Shown here: in pieces, positions 1-9,074 of the stretch | Layout: every line of letters starts with the position of its first letter | Position numbering within the stretch: the stretch's first letter is position 1 | From: an uncultured Amphritea sp. | GTDB taxonomy: Bacteria; Pseudomonadota; Gammaproteobacteria; Pseudomonadales; Balneatricaceae | DNA length: 64,000 nt | Direction of reading: 5' to 3' | Assembly: GCF_937127095.1 (NCBI RefSeq) | Contig: NZ_CAKZLP010000084.1 | Location: 1-64,000, forward strand | Program-made: the position numbers and the translations under genes | The notes under the pieces: generated by a model | Database searches by the model: none | The model's input: the letters and a program-made list of their open reading frames with translations, nothing else | Told to the model about the DNA's origin: nothing

Positions 1-804
1 GAGATGACCTCTAACCCGACGGGTAAGAAGGTTACCTTCACTGGCTCTACGCCGATCGGCAAGCTGCTGATGAAGCAGTGTGCGGATACGGTTAAGCGCA
101 CCTCGATGGAACTGGGTGGTAATGCCCCGGTGATTATTTTTGATGATGCCGATCTGGATCTGGCCGTCGCGGGTGCACTCGCCGCGAAATACCGTAACTC
201 CGGACAGACCTGCATCTGTGCTAACCGTTTATTGGTTCAGGAAGGTATTTATGATGCCTTCGTTGAAAAGTTTGCCGCAGCGGTGAGCGAGTTCCGTGTG
301 GGCAACGGTTTCGATGCCAGCACCACCCATGGCCCGGTCATTACTGAGAAAGCGGCGAAAGAGATCGATGCTAAGGTGCAGAATGCGGTTGCGGAAGGTG
401 CCACCGTTGTTATCGGTGGTCAGCCGGGTGAGCAGGGCGCGTGTTTCTACCAGCCAACCGTACTGACGAATGTGAACGATTCAATGCGGGTGTTCCGCGA
501 AGAGATTTTCGGGCCTGTTGCGCCGGTATTTAAGTTCAGTACTGAGGAAGAGGCAGTACGCATGACTAACGATACGGAGTTTGGTCTGGCGGCCTATCTC
601 TATACCGAGAGTATGGGACGTAGCTGGCGCGTATCCGAAGCGATCGAATATGGCATGGTCGGCGTGAATGAAACCGCCATCAGTTCGGAAGTGATTCCCT
701 TTGGTGGTGTGAAAGAGTCGGGCCAGGGTCGCGAAGGTTCTAAATACGGTTTGGATGACTATCTGGAAACAAAGTATATCTGTTTTGGCGCACTGCAGCG
801 TTAA
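1..804 (+). CDS. gabD: Succinate-semialdehyde dehydrogenase-type aldehyde dehydrogenase, C-terminal part (5' end outside window)
   Basis: NAD(P)-dependent oxidation of succinate semialdehyde to succinate, the last step of GABA catabolism, is the likely reaction. The frame is open from base 1, so the N-terminus and most of the Rossmann fold lie outside; about 267 residues remain. Visible are the general-base segment ELGGNAP, the catalytic-cysteine motif SGQTCICANR (Cys about residue 71 of the fragment), EEIFGPV and the C-terminal PFGGVKESGQGREG typical of GabD-class enzymes. The gene ends 23 bases before an aminotransferase in the same direction, so the two probably form an operon that deaminates an amine or amino acid and oxidises the aldehyde. 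Another short-chain semialdehyde (for example glutarate semialdehyde) cannot be excluded from this fragment. Confidence 0.88.
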   Translation, partial: EMTSNPTGKKVTFTGSTPIGKLLMKQCADTVKRTSMELGGNAPVIIFDDADLDLAVAGALAAKYRNSGQTCICANRLLVQEGIYDAFVEKFAAAVSEFRVGNGFDASTTHGPVITEKAAKEIDAKVQNAVAEGATVVIGGQPGEQGACFYQPTVLTNVNDSMRVFREEIFGPVAPVFKFSTEEEAVRMTNDTEFGLAAYLYTESMGRSWRVSEAIEYGMVGVNETAISSEVIPFGGVKESGQGREGSKYGLDDYLETKYICFGALQR

Positions 805-827
805 GCTGCAAGCCGTGGAGAAGCGTT

Positions 828-2180
828 ATGAGTAATATTATCTACCCAACAACTAACCTTAAAGCGACAGAAACCCTGACGATAGAGCGGGGCGATGGAG
901 CCTATGTTTACGATAGCGAGGGCAACCAGTACCTGGAAGGCCTGGCCGGGCTGTGGTGTACGTCGCTGGGGTATAACAACCGTGAACTGATTGATACGGC
1001 TGCCGAGCAGATGGGTAAGCTGGCCTTTTCTCACATGTTTGGTGGTAAAACTCACCAGGTGGGTATGGATCTGGCGGACAAGCTGACAGCCATGTTGCCG
1101 GTGGAAAACGCCAAAGTCTTTTTTGGTAACTCCGGAAGTGATGCCAACGATAGCCATGTGAAGATGCTGCGTTATTACTATAACGCTATCGGCAAACCGC
1201 AAAAGTTTAAGATTATCGCCCGTGAGCGTTCTTATCACGGTGTTACGGTTGCATCGGCCTGTCTTACCGGCTTGCCACCTAACCATACTCACTTCGATCT
1301 GCCGTTCGAAGCCCTGGGTATTCTGCGCACCGATGCGCCACACTACTTCCGTGGGGCGTTGCCGGGTGAGACTGAAGACCAGTTCGTGGATCGTATTGTT
1401 AATAATCTGGAACAACTGATTCTGAAAGAGGGCGCAGATACCATCGCGGCCTTTATTGCCGAGCCTATCACCGGTGCCAGTGGTGTTATCGTGCCACCTA
1501 AAGGTTATTACCAGAAGGTTCAGGCGGTTCTGAACAAATACGATATTCTGTTCTGGGCCGATGAAGTTATCACCGGCTTTGGTCGTACCGGTAACGATTT
1601 TGGTTGCACCACCATGGGCATTGAAAAACCCGCGATGATGACCCTGGCTAAGCAGCTTTCTTCCGCTTATATGCCGATCAGTGCGGCGGCTATCCGCGGC
1701 GATATGTACGAAGCGATGATTGAACCGAGTTCACAGGTGGGCGTGTTTGGTCACGGCTACACCTACTCAGGTCATCCGGTGGCTGCTGCTGTTGCACTGA
1801 AAACCCTGGAAATTTACGAGCGCGATAATATCTTTGGTCATGCTGCTAAGATCGGCGAATACATGCAGAAACGTCTGGGTGAATTCCGTGATCATCCGCT
1901 GGTGGGTGAAGTTCGCGGTGCTGGTATGATCGGTGCTATTGAGATGGTTGCAGATAAAAAGAGTGGCGCTGGCTTTGATAACGCGGCTGCCGGTTATTTT
2001 GCTATGCAGTCCTGTCAGAAGCACGGCATGATCACCCGTGCGGTTGCGGGTAACTCCCTGGCATTTTGTCCGCCTCTTATCGTGACTGAAACACAGATTG
2101 ACGAGATGGTTGAAAAGCTTGGTAAAGCGCTGGATGAAACCCTCGACTTTGTTACCCGCGAAGGGATGATTGCCGCCTGA
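828..2180 (+). CDS. Class III (omega) aminotransferase, probably GABA/putrescine-pyruvate type
   Basis: PLP-dependent transaminase of the class III family, 450 residues, the usual length. Motifs seen: FFGNSGSDAND in the cofactor-phosphate region, DEVITGFGRTG with the PLP-pyridine aspartate near residue 245, and the Schiff-base lysine in TLAKQLSSAYMP near residue 275. The start has a GGAG box (ccgtggagaagcgttATG). It follows the GabD-like gene by 23 bases, which suggests that amine deamination here yields a semialdehyde that the upstream enzyme oxidises. The family includes putrescine-, GABA-, taurine- and beta-alanine-pyruvate aminotransferases; GABA or putrescine is favoured by context only. 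A strong double terminator follows. Confidence 0.85.
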   Translation: MSNIIYPTTNLKATETLTIERGDGAYVYDSEGNQYLEGLAGLWCTSLGYNNRELIDTAAEQMGKLAFSHMFGGKTHQVGMDLADKLTAMLPVENAKVFFGNSGSDANDSHVKMLRYYYNAIGKPQKFKIIARERSYHGVTVASACLTGLPPNHTHFDLPFEALGILRTDAPHYFRGALPGETEDQFVDRIVNNLEQLILKEGADTIAAFIAEPITGASGVIVPPKGYYQKVQAVLNKYDILFWADEVITGFGRTGNDFGCTTMGIEKPAMMTLAKQLSSAYMPISAAAIRGDMYEAMIEPSSQVGVFGHGYTYSGHPVAAAVALKTLEIYERDNIFGHAAKIGEYMQKRLGEFRDHPLVGEVRGAGMIGAIEMVADKKSGAGFDNAAAGYFAMQSCQKHGMITRAVAGNSLAFCPPLIVTETQIDEMVEKLGKALDETLDFVTREGMIAA

Positions 2181-2310
2181 TGACAATATAGTTTCTTGCT
2201 TGCATGATCGATCGGGCTGGTGTGGAACTGGCTGGTCCGGTAATCCTCCACAGTTCTATTGCAGCTTGTATGCTTTCCGGAGTATCGGGTTGCTTCTTGG
2301 GTAAAGCACT

Positions 2311-2355
2311 GATCCGAACGGATCTCTTTTTTGGGGGCGTATGCTCCCTTTTTTT
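2311..2355 (+). terminator. Tandem rho-independent terminators after the aminotransferase
   Basis: Two hairpins follow one another. The first has arms gatcc/ggatc around gaac and then tctttttt. The second has arms gggggc/gctccc (one G-T wobble) around gtat and then a seven-T run. They close the gabD/aminotransferase operon. The rest of the 2181-2499 gap shows nothing else I can name except the RBS of recQ (aaggacagagcATG). Confidence 0.8.
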
Positions 2356-2499
2356 ATTTTAAGATCAGTACGTTGTTGGCGCTCTGTGTGATGAAACGTT
2401 TATCGCCTGTTAATATTCTGCTGTAGTGCCCCATCGATACCGCTATACTGCCTCACTGTATTCAGGGATTGAATTTCAGTTTTATTTTAAGGACAGAGC

Positions 2500-4440
2500 A
2501 TGGACACAAACAAAGACACCGCTATTTATACACCACTTAAAAATATTTTTGGCTTTGATCAGTTTCGCCCGGGTCAGGCACAAACCGTGAGTCAACTGCT
2601 GCAGGGTGAATCTTCTCTGGCGATCTTTCCCACCGGCTCCGGTAAATCCCTCTGTTATCAGCTGACGGCTACGCTGTTACCCCATCTCACACTGGTGGTG
2701 TCGCCGTTACTGGCGTTGATGAAAGATCAACTGGAGTTTCTGGCAACAAAGGGCATTCCTGCTGCCAGCATCGACTCGACTCTGACTCCGGAACAAAACC
2801 GGCAGGTGATGAGTGATGTGCGTAGCGGCAAAACCAAAATTTTGATGGTGTCGGTAGAACGCTTTAAAAATGAGCGCTTCCGGCAGTTTATTCAGTCGGT
2901 ACCGGTGTCGATGCTGGTGGTCGATGAGGCACACTGTATCTCTGAGTGGGGGCATAATTTCAGACCTGATTATCTGAAACTGCCTGCTTATCGCAAAGAT
3001 CTCAATATTCCGCTGGTACTGTTGTTAACCGCCACAGCGACCCGTCAGGTGAAGCTGGATATGGCGTGTAAATTTGAGATTGCCGAGGCGCATATCGTCC
3101 AGACCGGATTTTACCGGCCTAATCTGGACCTTACCGTGTTGCCAGTGTCCGGCGTTGAAAAAAACAGCCGGTTGTTGCAGCAGATTGGTCAGCAACAGGG
3201 GGCTGGCATTATTTATGTGACGTTGCAACATAGTGCCGAACAGGTGGCCACTTTCCTGCTTCAGAATGGCGTCAGGGCTGCAGCTTATCATGCCGGTTTT
3301 GAGGATCAGAAACGCCAGCAGATACAAACTGACTTTATGACGGGGCGTGTTGATGTGGTGGTCGCCACCATCGCCTTTGGCATGGGCATCGATAAAAGTA
3401 ATATCCGTTTTGTTATCCATTATGATCTGCCCAAATCGATTGAAAACTACAGTCAGGAGATCGGCCGGGCGGGGCGTGATGGGCTGCCCTCCAACTGCAT
3501 CACCCTGGCGAGTCTGGATGGTTTGAATACCGTTGAAAACTTTGTCTATGGGGATACCCCGGAACTGAGCGGTATTGAGTTTGTGCTCGATAATATTCGT
3601 AATGAGTGTCAGGCTGGTCAGTGGGAACTGCAGTTGAACGCATTATCGACAGCCAGCAATATCCGCCAGTTACCGTTGAAAACATTGTTGGTGCAGCTGG
3701 AACTGCTAGGCGTTCTGCAGCCTCTGTATGCTTACTTTGCCGACTTCAAATATAAACTGTTACAGCCGGCAACAGCGATTCTTGAGCGCTTTAACGGTGA
3801 GCGAAGAGCGTTTCTCGAGGCTGTATTAGCGCATACCCAGTTCAAACGGGTGTGGGGCACTCTGGAATTTGAGGCTCTGTTTAAAGCCTATAACTGTGAT
3901 CGTAAGCGGATAGTTGCCGCATTAGATTATCTGCAGGAGCAGCGATTAATCGAACTGGAAACGAAAAAGGTTACAGACGTCTATCAGGTGAGTCAGCAGG
4001 CACTGTCTGACCCTGGGTTGAGGCAGCAGTTGTATGATTACTTTATCGATAAAGAACATAAAGAGATTGCCCGAATTGCTGCACTGGTGAAGTTCTTCGA
4101 ACTGGACAGCTGCCTGACTCGAAGTTTGTCGATCTATTTTGATGATCAGCTGAGTGCTGAGCATTGCGGACATTGCTCAGCGTGCCGTGGCCAGGCAGCC
4201 AGGCTCGAATATTCTCAATCCCCGGCCTGGCCATCTGATCAGCAGATTCTTAATGATCTCAAGGGATTGTGTCAGCATTTGTCGGTAGCGGTTACTCAGG
4301 ATACCCAGTGCCGCTTTCTTGCCGGAATCAGTGTGCCGTTGTTTGCCCGGAATAAAGTGCGACAGTTGAGTGGGTTCGGTAGTTGCGAAAGTCTAAGGTA
4401 TGCAGATATTCGCACAAAGGTTGAGGGGTTATCTGTTTAA
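2500..4440 (+). CDS. recQ: RecQ-family ATP-dependent DNA helicase
   Basis: 3'-5' DNA helicase of the RecQ family, 646 residues, acting in recombination and fork repair. In order: Walker A FPTGSGKS (residues 43-50), DEAH box VDEAHCISEWGH (from about 141), the RecQ-typical aromatic-rich segment FRPDY after it, helicase motif VI in QEIGRAGRDG (about 325), and a zinc-binding region with cysteines near residues 535-562 (CGHCSAC). The last 80 residues do not resemble the HRDC domain of E. coli RecQ, so this is a RecQ-like paralogue or an HRDC-less form. The RBS is aaggacagagcATG. Its 3' end overlaps the convergent DUF1289 gene by 12 bases. Confidence 0.93.
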   Translation: MDTNKDTAIYTPLKNIFGFDQFRPGQAQTVSQLLQGESSLAIFPTGSGKSLCYQLTATLLPHLTLVVSPLLALMKDQLEFLATKGIPAASIDSTLTPEQNRQVMSDVRSGKTKILMVSVERFKNERFRQFIQSVPVSMLVVDEAHCISEWGHNFRPDYLKLPAYRKDLNIPLVLLLTATATRQVKLDMACKFEIAEAHIVQTGFYRPNLDLTVLPVSGVEKNSRLLQQIGQQQGAGIIYVTLQHSAEQVATFLLQNGVRAAAYHAGFEDQKRQQIQTDFMTGRVDVVVATIAFGMGIDKSNIRFVIHYDLPKSIENYSQEIGRAGRDGLPSNCITLASLDGLNTVENFVYGDTPELSGIEFVLDNIRNECQAGQWELQLNALSTASNIRQLPLKTLLVQLELLGVLQPLYAYFADFKYKLLQPATAILERFNGERRAFLEAVLAHTQFKRVWGTLEFEALFKAYNCDRKRIVAALDYLQEQRLIELETKKVTDVYQVSQQALSDPGLRQQLYDYFIDKEHKEIARIAALVKFFELDSCLTRSLSIYFDDQLSAEHCGHCSACRGQAARLEYSQSPAWPSDQQILNDLKGLCQHLSVAVTQDTQCRFLAGISVPLFARNKVRQLSGFGSCESLRYADIRTKVEGLSV

Positions 4441-4641
4441 ATCTTTTTCTTGTCGGGCATGACATAGCTTTAAAATAATTATTCTTTCGTCATCAGTTGC
4501 TTTGTGCCAGGCTAAAATTTCTTTAAGGGTTCGGTAACAGCCCATACAGATATCCTGTTCATCCAGGCAGCAATTGCGGATACAGGGAGATGATGAAATA
4601 CCGGCGCTTCTGGTTGAATCAGTCGTTTTCGGTGTTGTCAT
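4429..4641 (-). CDS. DUF1289-family small cysteine protein
   Basis: 70-residue protein with the DUF1289 signature SPCIRNCCLDEQDICMGC followed by YRTL and a conserved tryptophan (W45 in EILAWHKATDDER). The spaced cysteines (SPC..NC.LD....C.GC) suggest bound metal or an iron-sulphur centre, but no function is established for the family. It is convergent with recQ and overlaps its last four codons. About 290 bases upstream hold no gene. Confidence 0.85.
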   Translation of the reverse strand: MTTPKTTDSTRSAGISSSPCIRNCCLDEQDICMGCYRTLKEILAWHKATDDERIIILKLCHARQEKDLNR

Positions 4642-4934
4642 CTTGGCGCTCCAGAGTGAGGTTTAAATATAAACGTCACACAACTGGTTGTCAGTAGAAA
4701 ATATGAATGTCTTAACAGGGAATGCTATTTCAGAAAAGTACCCAAAATCACTACAAAGAAGGATTAATTTGTTTGAATTATCTTATATAGTAGAGCGATG
4801 ATAGTGAACGTAAGATAGTTATATGTTTAATTGAGCGTATATTTGAACATATAGCTGAGTATCTCCTATTTACTTGGGCTCATTAGTTGAGTTGTTAGTT
4901 GATCCCAGTAACTGAATCGTCCGGAGTGATTATT
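4642..4934. other. AT-rich intergenic region, probable promoter of the beta-barrel/FecR operon
   Basis: Gap of about 290 bases, clearly AT-rich, between the divergent DUF1289 gene and the secreted-protein operon. It holds an inverted repeat at 4817-4856 (listed separately). No coding frame here is convincing. Confidence 0.5.
4817..4856. promoter_or_regulatory. Inverted repeat upstream of the beta-barrel/FecR operon
   Basis: Arms agttatatgtt (4817-4827) and aacatatagct (4846-4856) are reverse complements with one mismatch and are 18 bases apart. The site lies about 80 bases before the chosen start codon of the downstream gene. It could be an operator or a transcript hairpin; no T-run follows, so it is not a terminator. 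Confidence 0.4.
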
Positions 4935-6239
4935 TTGATTAAACTGACAGGGATAGCACTGGTGACGACCCTGTTCTGCACCCATAGTAATGCTTCTGCA
5001 AGTGGTGCGGAGCTGATTAAAGCGCTGCTGGATGCAGGACGGTTCAACGAAGCCTACGCTCTTTCGATGACCTATTTGCAAGGTTATGAGGGCGATCCTG
5101 AATTTGATTTTCAATATGGCGTTGCTGCTATCGACAGTGGCAATGTTAGTGAGGGCGTATTTGCACTGGAACGGGTGGCATTTTCAGATCCACAAAATCC
5201 TTTAGTTCGATTGGAACTTGCCCGTGGTTATTATTTGTTACAGCAGTTTGATAAGGCGCAGCAACTGTTCGAACAGGTTCTACTACTTAATCCGCCGGAT
5301 AATGTTCGCATCCGTATCGCTCAATATCTGGACCTGATCGATAACAAGGAATCTTTCCCCGTCACCCGAGTTAAAAGCTTCGTTGAATTATGGCGGGGCT
5401 ATGACAGCAATATCAATTCCGGCCCCGAATCGCAGACCAACCTGGTAACGCTAACCAGTGATGCGCTGGGACGAGGAAATCAGTTCAATCGTCTGCGGAT
5501 GGGTGCGACTGTTGAACATCAGTATGCCGCTGACCGACATTTGGATTTCAGCCTGAACGGTGACTTCAGGCGCTACGATGATGAAACGGAACAGGATTTC
5601 AGTACTCTGTCTGTGTCCGGTGGGCATACCTGGATAAAGAACAAAGATCGCTATCGTCTGGGTGTTGATATACAGCACTTTAGTCGTGACGGTGAACGCT
5701 ACCGTGATTTGTTGGGAGTGAATGGCAGCTGGTCGCATTCACCTGGCCGGGAGTCCCAACTACGGTTATATGGCGGGATAAACCTGCTGGACTACGCGGA
5801 TGAAAATTGGAAAGATGCCACGCAGTATCATCTGGGCGGTAACTACCTGCGGATGGGAACGGGTGGCTGGAATCCACTTTGGTTTGCCGGGCTGTTTGTC
5901 GGACAGGAGACTCCGGATACCCCCGGAATACTGGCTGACGGGCAAGTAGATCGTTTTTTCTGGGGGTCAAATATGGGCGTTCAGTTAGAACCCCTGGCTG
6001 ATCTGAGCCTGATCCCGGTGATTACTTACCAGTCGAGCCGTTACAAGGGTGATGACTGGCTGTATGGCGTTCGACGCCAGGACGACTTTGCCATTCTGAG
6101 TATTAATCTTGAATGGGCCGTAGAAAAAAACTGGACCGTGCTGGCGAATGTAAGTTCGAACCATGCAGATTCAAATATTGAGTTATATGAGTATGACCGT
6201 CAGCAGGGGATGCTGGGTCTGCGCTATAGCTTCGAGTGA
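4935..6239 (+). CDS. TPR plus C-terminal beta-barrel outer membrane protein (Slam/DUF560-like)
   Basis: About 434 residues. A signal peptide (hydrophobic run then NASASG) is followed by TPR-like helices to about residue 150 (FNEAYALS, FDKAQQLFEQVLLLNP). The remainder alternates short beta strands rich in Tyr, Arg and Gly and ends LGLRYSFE, a typical outer-membrane barrel terminus. This layout matches surface lipoprotein assembly modifier (DUF560) proteins, though cargo and role are unknown. I prefer the TTG at 4935 because CGGAG lies eight bases upstream and the signal peptide starts there; an upstream TTG (4899) and a GTG (4926) are also in frame. The FecR-domain gene follows after 8 bases, so the two are surely co-transcribed. 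Confidence 0.72.
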   Translation: MIKLTGIALVTTLFCTHSNASASGAELIKALLDAGRFNEAYALSMTYLQGYEGDPEFDFQYGVAAIDSGNVSEGVFALERVAFSDPQNPLVRLELARGYYLLQQFDKAQQLFEQVLLLNPPDNVRIRIAQYLDLIDNKESFPVTRVKSFVELWRGYDSNINSGPESQTNLVTLTSDALGRGNQFNRLRMGATVEHQYAADRHLDFSLNGDFRRYDDETEQDFSTLSVSGGHTWIKNKDRYRLGVDIQHFSRDGERYRDLLGVNGSWSHSPGRESQLRLYGGINLLDYADENWKDATQYHLGGNYLRMGTGGWNPLWFAGLFVGQETPDTPGILADGQVDRFFWGSNMGVQLEPLADLSLIPVITYQSSRYKGDDWLYGVRRQDDFAILSINLEWAVEKNWTVLANVSSNHADSNIELYEYDRQQGMLGLRYSFE

Positions 6240-6247
6240 GGTAGGTT

Positions 6248-8008
6248 ATGAGATCTCTTCTTTTTACTTTGGTGTTACTGCTTTGCTCAGGAACTGCGTC
6301 CGCTGCCGATGTGGTTGCCAGCGTCATATTGAGTTTTGGTGAGAATATTGCAGTGGCTGCTGATGGCAGTGAACGGGTTCTGAAACGACAATCAGAAGTG
6401 TATGCAAATGACCTTTTGAAAACCGGATCTGAAGGGCGGCTTCAGTTACGCTTTAGTGATGGTTCCCGTTTTGCACTGAAACCTGAATCCGAATTTCGTA
6501 TCGCGGAATACCGCTTTGAGCAGCAACAACCGGAAGAGGGGAAGGCTATCTTTCAATTGTTGAAAGGCAGTATGCGAACCATCTCCGGACAGATTGGAAA
6601 ACCGAATAAAGAGAATTATCGTCTTGAAACCACCGTGGCGACTATCGGCATTCGCGGAACCCACTACGGCGTTGAATACACCGATGATGGTATCTATTGT
6701 GAAACTATTGACGGTGCTATTGATGTAGCGACTCCGAAGAAAAGTATTGTGGTGGCTGCAGGAGAGGGTGCCTGGTGGGGTAGTGAAGGCCGGGTCAGAC
6801 AAGGCAAAGCAACCGGGCAGACCGGTGATTATGTTTTGCCTAAAAGCGATGAGGTTAACCACCCAAATTCTGCTGAAACCTCTCCAGAAAATAAGATTGA
6901 CGCTGATGAGGCGGAACAGGCAAATGAAGTCTCTTCTGACGAAGCGCAGGATGACCTGGTAGAGAGTGGTGCAGCATCAGCTAGTGCCAGTACTATTCCG
7001 GCATCAGATGCTGAGATTGAGGGTGTTGATACCGACATACCTCAAACCAACAAAGTCGAAGCATCTGACCCCACTGGTAATGGTTCTGTCGCTCCGGATG
7101 GTGCATTGGTTGCAGTTGCATTTACCAATAATGATAAAGCAAAGGGCTTGCTGGCAGGGAGTGGTTCGGTGCTTGTTGGCAGCACCTCAGCGGTTACCGT
7201 TGACAGCACGGGGACCGGCGATCAGGTAACTGGAATCCACTATATCGATTCTCAGCCAAATACTGCGACCGGCTCTAAGGCGGCCTGTTCCCCTTGTGTT
7301 TTTACCGGTGGTACTGATACCAGTTTGATATCTGAAGTGGGTAATCTTGCCCTGGGTGGGGCAAATATCACCTGGGGGCGCTGGAATGCAGGTTTTACTC
7401 TCACCGAAAACCGGAAAGATCAGACTCTGGTGGGCGGTTATCACTTTATGTACAGCGATAGCCTGACCACTCAGGCACAGCTTGATGCGCTGACAACGGC
7501 GCGCAGTGGTTCCTATCTGTATACCTTCACCAGCGGCTCCACAAATTTAACTGCTCCACAAATCGATACCGGGGCTACCGGCTCGTTGGTTGGGTATGGT
7601 ACAGGTGCTGTCGATCCGGGACGAATTTATGGCGGTACCTATGTGCTGGTGAACTGGGATTCACTTGAGATCGAGCAGGTCAGCATAAAGGCCGATGTAA
7701 ATGATGGCACCGGAATTCGTAGCTTCAGCCTGACGGAGGCCGCTGACAACAAGGGAGTTGCTATAAAAACCTCGCTGAATGATGTCCTGCAGGGGGGCGA
7801 GTTGGCGCTTGCCGGTACCTGTAGTGGTGGTCAGTGCAGCGTTGGTGGCAATGATACCACTATGAGCGGGCAGATGACTTTCGATCTGGTTGGTGCCCGG
7901 GCGGATGGTGCAGTTACCTCGTATGGTGCATCAGGTTCCAGCCCTTCCAGTCAGGATATTACCGTGGTCGGAACGGTTCTGTTGGATAGCAGTGGTCCGG
8001 CACCTTAG
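6248..8008 (+). CDS. Exported FecR-domain protein with long Ala/Ser/Gly/Thr-rich C-terminus
   Basis: 586 residues with a signal peptide ending in ASA-AD. Residues about 50-160 are a FecR domain: LKTGSEGRLQLRFSDGSRFALKPES followed by GSMRTISG and TVATIGIRGTHYGVEY are the usual conserved stretches. This is the periplasmic beta-sandwich form, not the TonB-sensor FecR. After an acidic Ser/Ala-rich linker the C-terminal half is low-complexity, beta-rich and contains two CSPC/CSGGQC-type cysteine pairs. It follows the barrel gene by 8 bases. FecR-domain proteins often sit beside CHASE2 cyclases, and one is encoded about 1 kb downstream, so an envelope-sensing role is plausible but inferred. Confidence 0.8.
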   Translation: MRSLLFTLVLLLCSGTASAADVVASVILSFGENIAVAADGSERVLKRQSEVYANDLLKTGSEGRLQLRFSDGSRFALKPESEFRIAEYRFEQQQPEEGKAIFQLLKGSMRTISGQIGKPNKENYRLETTVATIGIRGTHYGVEYTDDGIYCETIDGAIDVATPKKSIVVAAGEGAWWGSEGRVRQGKATGQTGDYVLPKSDEVNHPNSAETSPENKIDADEAEQANEVSSDEAQDDLVESGAASASASTIPASDAEIEGVDTDIPQTNKVEASDPTGNGSVAPDGALVAVAFTNNDKAKGLLAGSGSVLVGSTSAVTVDSTGTGDQVTGIHYIDSQPNTATGSKAACSPCVFTGGTDTSLISEVGNLALGGANITWGRWNAGFTLTENRKDQTLVGGYHFMYSDSLTTQAQLDALTTARSGSYLYTFTSGSTNLTAPQIDTGATGSLVGYGTGAVDPGRIYGGTYVLVNWDSLEIEQVSIKADVNDGTGIRSFSLTEAADNKGVAIKTSLNDVLQGGELALAGTCSGGQCSVGGNDTTMSGQMTFDLVGARADGAVTSYGASGSSPSSQDITVVGTVLLDSSGPAP

Positions 8009-8068
8009 CCCATTATCAGACCTGTTTTTTAATATTTAAATTACTCATCCCTTTAACTAATCAGCCGC

Positions 8069-8830
8069 TTAATCCAGGGTGATCACTTCACCCTGGTGAA
8101 GGCGGTCTATCTGTCGTTCCGGCAGTAGCCGTCGGCATTGCTGCATAATCATATCTTCCACACCGGGTTTCAGGTGAGTGATCGCTATGCGAGGGTTAGG
8201 TTCCAGCTGTAGCAGTTGCTGAGTCAGTAGAGAGGGTGTCAGGTGACCACTGATCCGGGCAAGGTGATCTGACTCATCGGTAAAGGACACATCGATAATC
8301 AGCAGGTCAGGTTTCCGCTGGTTGAGAAGGGGCCAGAGTTTATCATTGCTGCCGGTATCGCCGGTGAAGACAAAACTGTTTTGGCCATTGTTGATCAGGT
8401 ATCCGACGGTTGGCGTCGGATGTTCTGACGGCAGAACGTCAATCGTTTTGTCCTGAATTGTCAGTTGGTCTCCTACATCAATTTTGTGCAGAATAATAAT
8501 TGGCTGTTCTTCAGGCAGTCTGGTGTAGTCGGGCCAGATCGTCCAGTTAAAGATATGTTGTTCAAGCGCAGCAATAACCTCAGGGTGTGCGTAAACATTG
8601 ATGGGCTGCTGATGCTGATCAAAGATCGTCGCCAGCATTAGCGGCAAACCGATAATATGATCCAGATGACCGTGGGTAATCACCACATCACGAATGTTCA
8701 GCATTCGTTCCATGGTCAGTAGCTCGACCCCCGTCCCTGCATCGAGCAGAAGCGTATCATCTATCAGAAATGTGGTGGTTTTCAGGCCCGGACCAATACC
8801 GCCGCTACATCCCAGAATCTCAATTTTCAC
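8069..8830 (-). CDS. MBL-fold 3',5'-cyclic-nucleotide phosphodiesterase-like hydrolase
   Basis: 253-residue metallo-beta-lactamase-fold protein. The metal-binding motif is ITHGHLDHIIGLP (His53, His55, Asp57, His58), followed by SEHPTPTVGY, FTGDTGSND and a late histidine in ITHLKPG. The THGHLDH...GLP form and the GYLI...FTGDT layout resemble class II cyclic-nucleotide phosphodiesterases (CpdP type). It is convergent with the FecR gene and divergent from the CHASE2 adenylate cyclase, which would put cAMP synthesis and breakdown on the two sides of one 244-base promoter region. A general MBL hydrolase is the alternative. Confidence 0.75.
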   Translation of the reverse strand: MKIEILGCSGGIGPGLKTTTFLIDDTLLLDAGTGVELLTMERMLNIRDVVITHGHLDHIIGLPLMLATIFDQHQQPINVYAHPEVIAALEQHIFNWTIWPDYTRLPEEQPIIILHKIDVGDQLTIQDKTIDVLPSEHPTPTVGYLINNGQNSFVFTGDTGSNDKLWPLLNQRKPDLLIIDVSFTDESDHLARISGHLTPSLLTQQLLQLEPNPRIAITHLKPGVEDMIMQQCRRLLPERQIDRLHQGEVITLD

Positions 8831-9029
8831 TTACATCTCCGGTTGCCCTGACGCATCTGCATAACAGGAATGCAGTTCACTACACTTTTATATCACAGGG
8901 GCGAGCCTTCTTATAGTTGTTATCAACCTTGTCATCACAATTAAGGTGATGAAAATGAGTGGTTTACTACAATCGCAAGGCGGTTGCAGGATATGATAAG
9001 AGAATACGTTTGGCCGACTAAGACCGCCT

Positions 9030-9045
9030 GTCTCATTGTTGAGAC
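9030..9045. promoter_or_regulatory. Short palindrome upstream of the cyclase gene
   Basis: GTCTCA-TTGT-TGAGAC, perfect 6-base arms, ends 29 bases before the cyclase start codon. Possible operator or 5'-leader hairpin. No matching copy was noticed elsewhere in the window. Confidence 0.3.
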
Positions 9046-9074
9046 GCAGTCTCGTTTCTCTTTTGGAATAGCAT

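Noticed and set aside
8074..8096. Perfect 9-bp hairpin (ccagggtga/tcaccctgg) at the 3' end of the MBL gene
   Set aside because: It lies inside the last codons and no T-run follows in either direction, so I do not call it a terminator; it may still stabilise mRNA.
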